A stretch of 64,000 nucleotides of DNA from Isoetes taiwanensis (lineage: Eukaryota > Streptophyta > Lycopodiopsida > Isoetales > Isoetaceae), in assembly GCA_021234155.1 (NCBI GenBank), contig JAJEKV010000039.1, forward strand, positions 312,001 through 376,000, read 5' to 3'. This document shows, piece by piece, positions 46,446 to 57,404 of the stretch (its first letter is position 1; every line of letters begins with the position of its first letter). A model generated the notes under the pieces. That model had not been told where the DNA came from. It did no database searches and saw only the letters and a list, made by a program, of their open reading frames with translations. Position numbers and translations under genes: made by a program.

Positions 46446-47089
46446 CTCAAACAATTTTCTGCTTCCTCTCTTGTCTTACAAGTATTTCTAATAAACAAGG
46501 CCAGGTTTTCATTATCCACTGCTCTAGATATTTGCAATACTTGGCTCCTGTCTGATATATTCACATTTGCCCCAGCAAGATCTGCTATAAGATTATCAAA
46601 TCTATCAAAGAACCCTGAGACATCTTCATCCTCTCCTAATTTTAACCCTCTTAGCTCATTTTCAAGTAAGTCAATTTGAGAGGATGTTTTATCTTCATAA
46701 TGTTTAAGCATATACTTCCACATATCTCGTGGACTCAAACCCCTCAATTTCAACCTAATTGTAGGGCTTACCTTACAAGATATGATTCCTTGGGCCTCCT
46801 TTGCTTTGGCATACAAGGATTTTCCTCCTGAGCTGCTGCCCCCTGCTGTGCCTCCTGCACCTGCACTTTGAGAAGTTTGACCTGCACCTGCAGCATTAAT
46901 AGAGCTTGCTGAATTAGAGCCAGATCTGGTCAGCACTCCAGCAGTAACATTTCCTTGGGGATCCACCAAATCCCACAAATCTTCGACTTCCAAGATGTGT
47001 ACTATAGCATCCTTCCAAATCTGGAAACCTGGACCTCCAGCATACACATCTACAGTGTTGAGCAAGCTTGCTCCAAATCTGCTAGACAT
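46446..47089 (-). pseudogene. Ty1/copia gag, 3'-truncated
   Basis: It begins ATG (MSSRFGASLLNTVDVYAGGP) 19 bp downstream of an initiator-Met primer site. Features are the UBN2/copia gag pattern (WKDAIVHILEVEDLWDLVDP, MWKYMLKHYEDK, LRGLKLGEDEDVSGFFDRFD, LIADLAG) and a Ser/Gly/Ala-rich linker. The frame runs into LINE-derived sequence after KTREEAEN, so zinc knuckle and pol are missing here. An element of the same family with knuckle, protease and integrase lies at 51490-53640 on the other strand. Confidence 0.88.
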
Positions 47090-47108
47090 ATTACTAGCTC
47101 TGATACCA
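47087..47108 (-). promoter_or_regulatory. Primer-binding site, tRNA-iMet type
   Basis: On the minus strand TGGTATCAGAGC follows the LTR after one spacer base. This is the standard primer site of plant copia elements. Confidence 0.93.
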
Positions 47109-47109
47109 C

Positions 47110-47558
47110 TGTTAAGAATTGATATTCAAACACTTAGTGCAACTATGGCTTTTTCAAATTATTTGTCTAGCAAGATTTTTCTCATACAATTTTTCCTTAC
47201 AAGCACAAAGGGAGCCAAAATATGGTCACTAATCCCTTGTGCAAAATCTAGACAAATACATAAGCTTCAACCACAAGGGAAATAAATTTAATCCCCTTTG
47301 AAGAAATATGAAATAGACAATATCATCAATTCAAGTTCTCAACTCAATTAAACCTTGAACCATAGGAATTTAAATATGATAGTTACTGTAGCAAGAGTCA
47401 TTGACTCAAGTACTATAGCAGCTTTGACCGATATTCACTTTGTCGAATTCTTCATCAAAATGTGCCGATCCATATTAAGCCTGATCCCAGTTCATCATTA
47501 TCCCACATTCATAAGTGGGGAATCTCGACCATTTACGAACCATTGCCTTTTGTTTGCG
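47110..47558 (-). repeat. Copia 5' LTR (minus orientation, internally deleted)
   Basis: 449 bp, read on the minus strand from CGCAAACAAAAGGCAATGG (first base T to C relative to the other copy) to CAATTCTTAACA. It matches 54804-55354 but lacks about 90 bp and one small duplication. Confidence 0.88.
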
Positions 47559-47765
47559 TCTGGGCGTTTGGTCTAGTGGTAACACCCTAGTTCCTTAGCA
47601 ATGTGGTCTCGAGTTCGAGACCGCCCAGAATCGCACTCGGTACTGTTGGGGGTCAAATTCCAACAGACGCAATGTAAGGTGGTTGGGGGCAGGGCCCAAC
47701 CAAGCAATGTAGTGTGGTGTGTGGTCACATGTCCAGTTGGATGCTGCCCAGTGGTGTGACGTTAA
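47559..47765 (+). mobile_element. tRNA-derived SINE-like sequence
   Basis: It has an A box (TGGTCTAGTGG, about 47569) and a B box (GAGTTCGAGACC, about 47611) with tRNA-like spacing. The two halves do not fold as a full tRNA with acceptor pairing. A tRNA-unrelated body follows (GGGGGTCAAATTCC, GGTGGTTGGGGGCAGGGCCC). The element sits directly against the copia LTR. The 3' end is uncertain. Confidence 0.6.
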
Positions 47766-48322
47766 AACTACTACCTATCTATCTTAATCACAATTTTCCA
47801 ATTGTTCCATTATGCACAACATTCGCAACCCTAGGTTAACAACATAATGCACAACTCCAAAACCTTAGTGTAACCTGTAGTGTCCACTGCAATCTACCAA
47901 TGTTATAAGCTGACAGTCCTAACAACAAATTCATTTTTTCAAGTTTCGTGTGATTTCTTCAAAATATGAAGTAACTATGAATATTCAAAAATTTAGCCCA
48001 TACAAAACTCAATCGGTCCTTATAGTATTTCTGGAACTTAGACTTACTAGGAATTATTTCTCAATAATTGCACTATAATTTCTTCTGGTAATACTTATGA
48101 AATATCTACAGTCTCATGTTTTATAATAATTACTAAAACACATAGCTGAAATAATCAGAAACTACTTAAACTTGTTCGCGAAACTTCCTGCATCAGACAG
48201 ATCACTAACATGAAGATCATCTTCTCTATTTTATTACCTGAAAATGTGATATTGCCATTAGATTAAAACGGCGAGCACACTAGAATAATCTGGAAAATAC
48301 TTCTTAAGTGCTGGACTACATT
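47766..48322. other. No gene recognised
   Basis: AT-rich sequence without long frames, domain-like peptides or obvious repeats. Confidence 0.5.
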
Positions 48323-48688
48323 CTAAGACAATGTCCAATCCTTACAATACCCATCATTGATTTCAAAAGAGAAACTTCCAACATTAGTAGTGCCAACTAA
48401 CGACTCTGATATGCCAGTCAATCCAACAATCTTCCATGAAATAGAAGATCCAACCAATCTAGCATCTAGATTTTCCACATTATTCTTGGATTCCTCACTA
48501 CATATTCTACCAGATTGCAAGACCTCCGTTGTGGACGCCTTTGCGACAATACCATTCTGATCGTAAAGCTTGTAAGACTCTGGATTCTTGTGACCTGTAA
48601 TAACCATTCCCACTTTTGCGAAACCGACACTCCCACAAATTGTGCAATAGTCATTTTTCGCACCATGACCATGGTCCACTATAGTCAC
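48323..48688 (-). CDS. Hypothetical protein or exon
   Basis: A 121-codon frame including YCTICGSVGFAKVGMVITGH and SWKIVGLTGISESLVGTTNV. It lies downstream of the histone-fold gene on the same strand. I do not recognise a family. The CTIC segment has only one Cys pair. It could be an exon of the same decayed locus. Confidence 0.3.
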   Translation of the reverse strand: MTIVDHGHGAKNDYCTICGSVGFAKVGMVITGHKNPESYKLYDQNGIVAKASTTEVLQSGRICSEESKNNVENLDARLVGSSISWKIVGLTGISESLVGTTNVGSFSFEINDGYCKDWTLS

Positions 48689-48834
48689 CCCAAAAAAGGC
48701 CAGTCATATTTAAAGAGCCAATAAATACTCAACCTCAATACATTATTAAACAAGAACTAAAATGTAAGCATTAGGAGAGACAATAATTTAAAACACACAT
48801 ATATTAATTTTTGAGGTATGGTTATAGAAGGCTC

Positions 48835-50520
48835 CTAATGGAGGCATCCACGGAAGTATCTAGCTAAGGCATAGTCCATGTCCTGCATAGTAACACATCC
48901 TCTATGCACACAACAGCGGACACTGTCCTCAAAGAGGCTGACTAAATTAGCCTCTGCTACCTCTTGCAGTATATCCAAGGCCTCTGCTTGGATTCTGCTC
49001 ACATCCTTCTCCACCGACGAAACATAATCCAGTGTTCTCTTCCTCCTCCTCTTCCTTGATTCCTTTCTCTTCTCATAAATATCCTGCATCTCATACCTCA
49101 CCATTCTAGCAAAGGCAAGCTTGGGAATCAGAGGTTGGGTGTGTGCCTGCCAACCCGTAAAACTTGGACGCCAGGAGGAGCACCCTTTAACTTCTCAGGA
49201 CCACCATATCTAACATTAGGCTCCCCTTCCTTCTGCTTCCGCTTATTTCCAAGCTTGTTCTTCTCCCTGGCTGCATCTCTCAGCTTGTCTACTAAAAACA
49301 AGTCTAAGAGGCTTTGTCTGGCCAGATATCTTGGGTGTGGATTTCTGCTTATGCCGGGAAGGGGCCCTCACATTAGTTGTTCCACTGGAACTGGGCTTCC
49401 CGTGATCATCCTCTCCTCCATCACGCTGATACTGTTGTTCTTACTGTTCCTATTGATCTTGCTAATCCTACTGATCTCACTGAGCCCTCTGATCATCCTT
49501 ATCCCCTCTGTTGCCACTAATTCCACCTTCCTCAGTGTCTTGAGAATTCCCATCACCACTTCCATCTTGCTCCCTCTGGGCGCCCTGCTTCTAATCAGAG
49601 ATAACCATTTGTGAAGAAAGCTGTGGCAGCGTCCATTTTTTAAAAAGGGTCACCTGATTCAGCAGCCATTGGGGACTATGCCCTTGATCAACTTGCCACA
49701 GTACCTGGCTTTGACCAGCTGTCTCCTCTTGATCATTTCCTAATATCATCTGTTGCTCATTGAAGGGATTTTTTGGAGCTCTGAGCATATAGCTCATTAC
49801 ATATGAACTGGAAGGGTATCTTCTCCATGCCAGACAAATGTCATCAGTCTCGGCCACATAACATATGAACTGGCAGCTTCTTCTAATGTGTCAGCGCCAG
49901 GGGTGGGGAAGGGCAGAGTGACGGTTGGCTCTAGAGATGTGTCCAATGCCACCACAATGCAATCATCAGGAAATAGACTGTTGTGGCAAACTAATGCCTC
50001 GCGAAAGATTCCTTCCCCCACAACCTTACTGGAGCTCAGCAAGAACACCCAGGTAGGAAATGCTGCCGAATTTTGGAAAAAATCGTCCACAATGTTGCTA
50101 ATGTCATGGACGATGTTTCCAAGCTTTTGCTGGAATCCATCTGGAAGGATAATATCAACCACGTCCATGTGCTGGGTTGTATAGAGAAGAATGGTTACAA
50201 GCTTCTAGATCAGTGGCGCTGCTAGTACTAACGTCATCTACATTCTGGCGCTCATCAAGAACCTCATTTTGTAGGTTAGGGTTAGCAGCTTGCTTCCAAT
50301 ACCTTCTCATTCTCTTCATTTCCAGTGGGAGCTTCTCTTCCTCAGGATCTATCTGCTCCTCTACTAGTGAGGCAAGACGTTCTATCTGAGCAACATGCAC
50401 ACTTGAAGAAGACTCGACAACTTGGTTTGTCTTAGAGAGTAAATCATGTATGTGCTTAACATGAAAGCTTTCTTTGCCTTCTTGCCTGCACAGTTCTGCA
50501 GGTAGCTCTTCAGAAATGGT
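48835..50520 (-). pseudogene. Histone H3-fold protein with long N-terminal extension, frameshifted
   Basis: The C-terminal frame (48835-49125) holds a histone H3-like fold: PLIPKLAFARMVRYEMQDIY, then an extra basic insert (EKRKESRKRRRKR), then ALDILQEVAEANLVSLFED and VTMQDMDYALARYFRG. These correspond to the LLIPRxPFxRLVREI, ALQEAxEAYLVGLFED and RVTIMPKDIxLARRIRG segments of H3. Upstream, after a one-base shift near 49125, PPGVQVLRVGR aligns with the PGTVALREIRR part. Preceding sequence is a basic Lys/Ser/Pro tail and a longer N-terminal region (DVVDIILPDGFQQKLGNIVH; MKRMRRYWKQAANPNLQNEV; SSSVHVAQIERLASLVEEQI) spread over frames up to about 50520. There are stops around 49500. The extended protein is either an H3 variant fusion or a mobile-element protein that acquired the fold. 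Confidence 0.6.
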
Positions 50521-50759
50521 GATAATGATTCATCCCTTTTTTATAGTGATGAGGAGGATAACTCAAACACCTGTCTCATTACTCCTCTCCTTTCTACATA
50601 CCTAAGCAGAAAAAAGTGTAATTTGCATTGAATATTGAATATGTCATCTTCAGAATTTGGAACTACTTCTATTTCAATGTAATACTTCACTTTTTTTTTA
50701 ATTAAAAGCTATGCCCTCTAAAAATAAGAGTGCTCTCTAAAACACACTTGAGGCGAATT

Positions 50760-50830
50760 CTGTGTGTCAATATATTATAGCCAATAAACCAATTTGTGTG
50801 TCAATATATTATAGCCAATAAACCAATTTG
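50760..50830. repeat. 35-bp tandem duplication
   Basis: TGTGTGTCAATATATTATAG followed by CCAATAAACCAATT occurs twice in succession. Confidence 0.93.
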
Positions 50831-51012
50831 GGAAGGAGGGAGGAGGGGGGGAGGGGGTGGAGGCAGGGATCAAATTATAATTCTATCTCCTAATCTTATA
50901 TTTTACCTCGTTTTACCCTCTTTTTATACCAAAAAGAGTTCCTTTTGCTCCCTGTTTTGATGATTTGCACCCGTTTAATACACAATAGTCGTTTAATACA
51001 CAATAGCGTTTA

Positions 51013-51335
51013 ATTAGTTTTGTTTTTTTTTTTTCTTAGTTTTAGTTCGTTAGAACTTTCCGATGTTGTGAATTCTACCGATGCAACTGTTGAGGCGTGA
51101 TCAACTGCATATTTGGCTTTTGTTTTAGGCTTCAGAAACATCTCAAGTAAAGCCTGCATGCTCAATGAAGGAAAACCAGTAACAAGATATTGTTTCACGT
51201 CAGGTCCAACTCTAGCCATGAAGCTATGAAGAATGCCCCCATATGCATCGGTAGACCTGTTACACTTTGCCATGATGTCTACTAGTAATGGTGCCCAGCG
51301 TTCCTGGGCATAAGTTGGGAACCTATGTGGATGGA
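51013..51335 (-). CDS. Hypothetical exon
   Basis: After an ACATAG acceptor-like site the minus strand is open: RFPTYAQERWAPLLVDIMAK, then GGILHSFMARVGPDVKQYLV, ending in a Lys-rich tail. Composition is protein-like. No family recognised. It lies upstream of the histone-fold locus on the same strand and could be part of it, or of the flank of the copia element. Confidence 0.3.
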
Positions 51336-51489
51336 AACATGTTCATCTTATACTCCTTTTCACAAGCCTAATATAATAGAAACCAAGTCCAACATTGTTG
51401 TGCTATAATAGATTTTGTGTATTCGACACCCTTCCCTTTTCCTTTGTCTTTTGCTCTATCCCGTGTTTCCTTTTTTCATCATTCTCTTA

Positions 51490-53640
51490 CGCACTTTCTT
51501 TTTTTTCAAGAAAATATCAAGGCAACAGTCTAATGAACCTGAAATATTAGTTGTCAAGAGGAAAGTGACTTGCTATCATTGTCATGAGCAAGGTCACTAT
51601 AAAAATGAATGTCCAAAACTGAAAAAAGATTTTAACTGTTACACATGTGGGGGAAGAGGTCATGTAGCCTCAAAATGCCCAACTCCAAAGAATTATGGAA
51701 GGGGAAGAGGAAGGTCTGATAGCAGAGGTGGCAGATTCTCCAATAGGGGAAGAGGAAGAAGCTATGAAAAAGCCTTTGTGGCTGAAGAACATGAAGAAAA
51801 ATCTAAAGCAAATTCTAAAGATGAAGATGATGAGGTACTTAATGAATTTGCTATTCTTGACAAAACTAAGTCTGACAAATTTGATGATTATATGGTAGTT
51901 GATAGTGGAGCTGAACGATCAGTAGTGCAATCTACTGATCTTCTGAAGAATATACAAGTTGGAAATGGAGCTCTTCAAAAAATTCAGAGTAGGGGTTTGC
52001 TACAGCTTGAAGATCTGAATGGTGACATTGTAAATATACAAAATGTGTTTTGTGTGCCTACAATAATCAAGAACTTGATTTCAGTTAGTCAATTAGTTGA
52101 CCTAGGCTATAGGGTCACTTTTGACTCAATGCAGTGTAATATTTACCTCAAAAATGAATTGAAATTTCGTGCTACCAGAATTGGAAATCTATTTGCAATG
52201 AATAATGTTGTGAGCATCAATACAATCAAAGAAGAAGGGTTAGAATTATGGCACAACCGTCTTGCACACACTAACAGCAAAAATCTCAAACAGTTGATCA
52301 AACAAGGCTGGATATGTTGTAACAAAAACTCAGCTCATTTCATATGTGAAGGATGTGCTTTGGGAAAGCTGAACAGATTGCCTTTTGCCAAGAGAAAGAC
52401 CAGAGTAACTCAAGTGCTTGAACTGGTACATACAGATCTCTGTGGTCCTCTGAATATTAAAAGCAGGACAAATAAAAGGTATTTCATTACCTTTACAGAC
52501 GATTATAGCAGAACGTGCACAACTTATGCTTTATCAACCAAGTCTCAAGCACTACAAGCATTTAAACAATTTGTGGTTGCATCTGAAAGAGAAACTGGAA
52601 ACAAACTAAAATGTATTAGGTCAGATAGAGGTGGAGAATATCTATCTGATAGATTTAGATTATATTGTTTGAAGCATGGCATTAAAAGGCAATTAACATG
52701 CAGGCATAGTCCACAACAGAATGGTGTGTCAGAAAGGAAAAACAGAACAATATTAGATGCTATAAGATCTATGTTGAAGCAAAGTGGTCTACCTAGCAAA
52801 CTGTGGGAAGAAGCACTTAAAACAAGTGTGGAAATACAGAATAATTTGCCCTCTAGTAGCATTGATGGAATCCTAACACAAAAATCAATTTTGATAAGTA
52901 CAAAGTATATGGATGTTTGGCATATTCACACATACCCAAAGAGTTGAGGAAAAAGCTGGATGATAAGGCTGAAATTGGATTTGTAGTAGGTTATGATGAT
53001 GAATCCAAGGATATAGAATCTACAATCCAGAGAATAAAACAATTATTATCAGTAGAGATGTTTTGTTCAATGAAAATGTATTATACAAGCACAGATACAA
53101 AAAAGGACATAAGGTTAAGGAGGAACACATCGAAAACAAGGATGTGAGATTTGACATTGAAGAAGATGATGGGAGTAGCCAAGAGGCTGATGTGCAACCA
53201 GAAAATGCACAACAGGAACTTAATCAATCTCAGCAGACCAACAATGAAAATTTTGAGAACAAGGAAGCAATAGTCAGAAAGAAAAGGAACACAAGTTGAA
53301 AAACTTATAGAAGAAGCAAAGTTAGGGGATCTACCATACGGGAGGGATGAACAAGGGAGAAGCAGAAGAAACATTACCAATGATGAACCAGAATTTGAAC
53401 AAGTAATGGCCCTACTTGAAGATGAAGATATACCACAGGATTTTAGAGAAGTACAGCAAAGTGCAAATAAAAGCAAGTGTATGGCAGCTATGAAGGAAGA
53501 GCTAAGTTCATTTGCAGCAACAAAAATGAAGCAAAAAAAATTCTGAAAAATAGGTTTCAAATGTCAGATTTAGGAGAATTAAAGAAGTTCTTGGGTATAG
53601 AAGTTATCAGAAACAGAGATCAGAAATATATCAAGTTACA
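51490..53640 (+). pseudogene. Ty1/copia zinc knuckle, protease, integrase and RT remnant
   Basis: The frame 51415-52947 carries two CCHC knuckles (CYHCHEQGHYKNEC and CYTCGGRGHVASKC), a protease active site (VVDSGAERSVV), and the gag-pre-integrase block (LELWHNRLAHTNSKNLKQLI with the CEGCALGK zinc pair). Integrase follows, with D in VHTDLCGPL, D in RSDRGGEYLS and E in QQNGVSERKN, the catalytic D-D-35-E. Order PR-INT-RT is copia type. After 52947 frames alternate (52917-53299, 53300-53560). RT survives only as its start (MAAMKEEL) and end (MSDLGELKKFLGIEVIR); the YxDD core is deleted. A LINE with a GGAA repeat interrupts it at 53641. Confidence 0.9.
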
Positions 53641-53644
53641 CCAG

Positions 53645-53720
53645 AAGGAAGGAAGGAAGGAAGGAAGGAAGGAAGGAAGGAAGGAAGGAAGGAAGGAAGG
53701 AAGGAAGGAAGGGAAGGAAG
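53645..53720. repeat. (GGAA)n microsatellite at a LINE 3' end
   Basis: About eighteen GGAA units between the copia RT remnant (target sequence CCAGAAGGA) and the LINE 3' end at TTCTTTTATCGTCCATGAGG. Confidence 0.95.
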
Positions 53721-54803
53721 GTTCTTTTATCGTCCATGAGGCCAATCGGCCTATGGGACCCAATTACACCAAAGAAGCCCGCAAGCCCGTTGCTACCCGA
53801 TTAAAAAACCCCCTTAAAAGGGAAAAACCGTCCGAAGAACAAACCGGCACAAGTACCGTATACAAATATACATATACACATAAATTCTCGGCACCTCAGG
53901 TAGGCGCCCGGGGGCAGAGGTGAGTCCGCAGATCCAAAACCTCCTGGAGGTAGGAGCCAAGGGATCGAACTGACGGCGTACTGAGTAGCTCGTGCAGGGG
54001 CAGACCAGGTCGCACCAAGAGAATGTAGCGAGCCCGAATCTGACTATAGGCTGGACAGCTCTGGAAGGCATGGCTTTCATCCTCAACAACCCCGGGCAAC
54101 ACACCATGAGCAAGATCCGATATGGGACCGCGGATTTCACTCCCGCCGGGCCAAGAAGGCCTTCAGACACTGCTCTAGATCGCTCCAAGTGGTGAGGGAT
54201 ATCACCGGCCCCCACACTTCTCGGCCCCCATAGAGGAGGACCCGGTTCAACCAAGACCCTGAACAAGTGTGCTGGTGACCCCATGCATACAACTACGCCT
54301 TGTGATTTGTTGTTTTGCATTGCATACGAGGGCTTTCCGACTGCGGTGACCCGTAACGATGGATGCATCCCAAAGTGTGGTAGTAGAAAACTCAATGCCC
54401 AAATACTTATAAAACCGAGCCACCTCCACTACCTGCCCATGGTAAGTGAATGAGGGAAGGCGTGGGTGCCGGGATGATGGGACCAGCAGCACCCTCGTCT
54501 TGGCCAAGTTAACTCTCATGCCGCTGAATTGGCGTAAAAGTGTCCAAAGCATCCGGTGGCGTTGCATGTCCTCTGGGGTATATGCGAGCAGGTCAACATC
54601 ATCAGCATATATGAGTTGCCAGATTATGTGGTGCATCAACTGAGCGCCTCCCCTCCCGTGCTCAGCTAGCCATTCTTCTAGCTGGTCAATGTACAAGCCG
54701 AAGAGCGTCGGGGATAGAGGGCAGCCCTGGCGCACCCCAATGCTACTAACAACGGGCTCCCCCGACAGTGTGAGACGACCGGAGCAAGCCTGGTAAATAC
54801 CAT
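53721..54803 (-). mobile_element. 5'-truncated LINE with RT, inserted in copia
   Basis: The minus strand encodes the C-terminal part of a non-LTR reverse transcriptase (54247-54819: GVRQGCPLSPTLFGLYID, QLIYADDVDLLAYTPED, VNLAKTRVLLVPSS, FYKYLGIEF). A frameshift leads to more ORF2 C-terminus (53814-54395 in other frames). The YADD box and the GVRQGCPLSP thumb signature are typical of LINEs. The 3' end joins the GGAA microsatellite; the 5' truncation abuts the copia LTR at 54804. Clade not determined. Confidence 0.85.
54247..54803 (-). pseudogene. LINE reverse transcriptase fragment
   Basis: The open frame holds RT blocks 4 to 7 (GCPLSP, YADD with the two catalytic Asp, a Lys-containing block and YLGIE). 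It lacks the N-terminal half of RT and the endonuclease, because the element is truncated at 54803. No start codon of its own is expected. Confidence 0.85.
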
Positions 54804-55354
54804 TGCAAACAAAAGGCAATGGTTCGTAAATGGTCGAGATTCCCCACTTATGAATGTGGGATAATGATGAACTGGGATCGGGCTTAATATGGAAGTTGGA
54901 TTAATTCCCCTTAACCGCCGGATCGATCAGAGATATAAGTAGAGAAGATTGCAGAAGATGGAAATAGACGAATGGAGCAGAATCGGCATATTTTGATGAA
55001 GAATTCGACAAAGTGAATATCGGTCAAAGCTGCTACAGTACTTGAGTCAATGACTCTTGCTACAGTAACTATCATATTTAAATTCCTATGGTTCATGGTT
55101 TAATTGAGTTGAGAACTTGAATTGATGATATTGTCTATTTCATATTTCTTCAAAGGGGATTAAATTTATTTCCCTTGTGGTTGAAGCTTATGTATTTGTC
55201 TAGATTTTGCACAAGGGATTAGTGACCATATTTTGGCTCCCTTTGTGCTTGTAAGAAAAAATTGTAAGAAAAAATTGTATGAGAAAAATCTTGCTAGACA
55301 AATAATTTGAAAAAGCCATAGTTGCACTAAGTGTTTGAATATCAATTCTTAACA
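54804..55354 (+). repeat. Copia 3' LTR (plus orientation)
   Basis: 551 bp, TGCAAACAAAAGGCAATGG to CAATTCTTAACA. It is not followed by a primer site, so it is a 3' LTR or a solo LTR. The copy at 47110-47558 is the same family in reverse orientation. A GTAAGAAAAAATT unit is duplicated near 55253-55277. Confidence 0.88.
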
Positions 55355-57404
55355 TTTATACATAATATTAACTTTCAATAAAAAATAATGATACCTTGAA
55401 ATTTCTATTTCATTTCAAATATTATTTCAATATTTTGTTTTGTTTTATTTTGTTGTGTTATGGAAGATGGTATTTTTTTTGTTTAAAGGAAAAATAATCA
55501 AAAAATATTAGCAAGATCGTGAAAAATATATAAACCATCAAATATAGCAAACATCCCATAACACACCAAAACAAAAAGTTTCAATTTCCTTTTTTCGGAT
55601 ATAATACGCAACCACGATAACATCATCTCTTCAATATCTTCATCATAAAAGCTTATTGCACTACAATGATGCAGGACAAAGGACATATGACCAGAATGAT
55701 TAGGTGGGTAGAGAATCAACTAGTGGGGTGCGAAATCCTATTAAATCCGCCTGCAAATTCACTATTTTTGCCCAAAAAACTTAATCAAATATGTTCATAT
55801 CATACATCATCAGAAAGATCCTAGAGAGCAATAAAAAATACTCAAAATGGACCCTGAATTCAACTTTGTAAAGAAGTATCTGATTGAAAAATACAAAAAA
55901 CAGGTATATATCTTGATAGATCTGAGTCAAATCATATGTCAATGGGAAGCTCTTTACATAAGCTTTCCAAAAAGCCCAAGATCATCTGAATCTGACCTTT
56001 GTAGCTCAAGTTATGAGCACAGAAACAATTGATATTCTCTCTCTAGTGCTTCTCTTCTTTAATTATTTTTAGTGAGTTAGATATTATATACAATAATTTA
56101 GTAAAAAAAATCTCTCATAAAAATCTTATTTTTTATTAGAACCTTCTTTTTTCGAACAAAAAAATTGTAAAAAGCATTTGCAGACGTATCTCCATCTATA
56201 GAAGGTTCTTTCTCTTCACCCTTCTCCTCAATCCCAGTTTTGACCAAACCATGTTTATTATTCTTGTTTCCAATGTCATCAAGCTCCATATCAACACATA
56301 CATTCATCTTGTGCTAGATCAGTCCACCTATCCTTGTGCCGAGGAATTGCAAGAGAATCACATACTGAATCATATACTGCACTGTTTTGATATCACCAAG
56401 CTCCATTTAGTCTACCCAGCCAATAAATTATTGGTCAATCGAGCAAAAAAAACAACTCATATGCCCTTCCTATCTTTGTTTATACCATTGCTCCATAGCC
56501 TTCTCCGTATATATGAAATAAGAATGAACACTGAAGCGGACAGTTGATCAATAAATGGCAGAGAGCCAAGATCGTTAACCATCATCACCACAAGTTCCTT
56601 TGACATAACGGTACTTGATATATCAAGCTGGCTAGAATTCGGATTTGTTTGCTTTTTAGCGTGCTCTGATTGAAGTTCTACTTTCAAACTCCTCCCTTGT
56701 GCCATATGACATTCTTCTTAGGAAACATTCAACGCAAATTTCAATCATTCAATAGTTTCAAAGCAAACGAGTAGAATATGCTAGAATGTGCCACTCTGTA
56801 CCATTACATGCTTTAGAATCCCTTCATCTGCACGCACACAAATTCTAGGGCCTTAACAATCTAGTGAGAAATATACGTCCCAAGGGAATTAGCAATTGAC
56901 TAAAAAAAAAAATCAAGACTAACATATCAGGCAGTAATAGTTCAACTTCAAACCAGCACGACAATTTTGTTGCCAACATACTTTCTGGTGTGAAACCAGG
57001 AGAGTTAATATTTGATATAAGACAAATTCACCTGCAAAATAGTCCGCTGCGCAGGTAACTAATTTCTCTACTGCCGCTTCATTGTCAAACAAAATGAGAA
57101 AAAAACTACCCCCAATTGCTTTTAGAGATTGGAATTGAGGAATTTTTAACTTCTCCAGATGCTTGGAAAGCCATGCATGAAGTCTCCTAAATTCCAGGTG
57201 GCACTGTAGTTAATAAATTAGAGAAAACTTGTGTTTTGTTGTACCCTTCTTTGCTGTTCTGGGTACTTCGTTTCTTTTGCCCAAATAAACAAATTGGTTA
57301 AAAGCATCTGGCCAGACAAATCGACTGGCTGCTCGCTGATGTAAGGTTAGAAATGGGCACTAATGCTGAAGTACCAGATCATCTTTGAGAGAAGATAGAG
57401 ATGT
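55355..57404. other. No gene recognised downstream of ATG7
   Basis: AT-rich DNA. Minus-strand frames at 56457-56705 (MAQGRSLKVELQSEHAKKQT) and 56098-56307 (acidic and Lys-rich) look faintly protein-like but show no domain or splice support. The stretch next to ATG7 should hold its 3' UTR and polyadenylation signals; none can be fixed by eye. Confidence 0.5.

Noticed and set aside
47560-47630. Functional tRNA gene
   Set aside because: A and B boxes are present but the halves do not give a full cloverleaf with paired acceptor ends; a SINE head is more likely.
49135-49614. 159-codon plus-strand hydrophobic frame
   Set aside because: Antisense to the basic and Gln/Asp-rich linker of the histone-fold locus; no domain.
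53477-53923. Open frame with (GRKE)n repeats
   Set aside because: The repeat is a reading of the GGAA microsatellite fused to copia RT on the left and LINE end on the right; not a gene.
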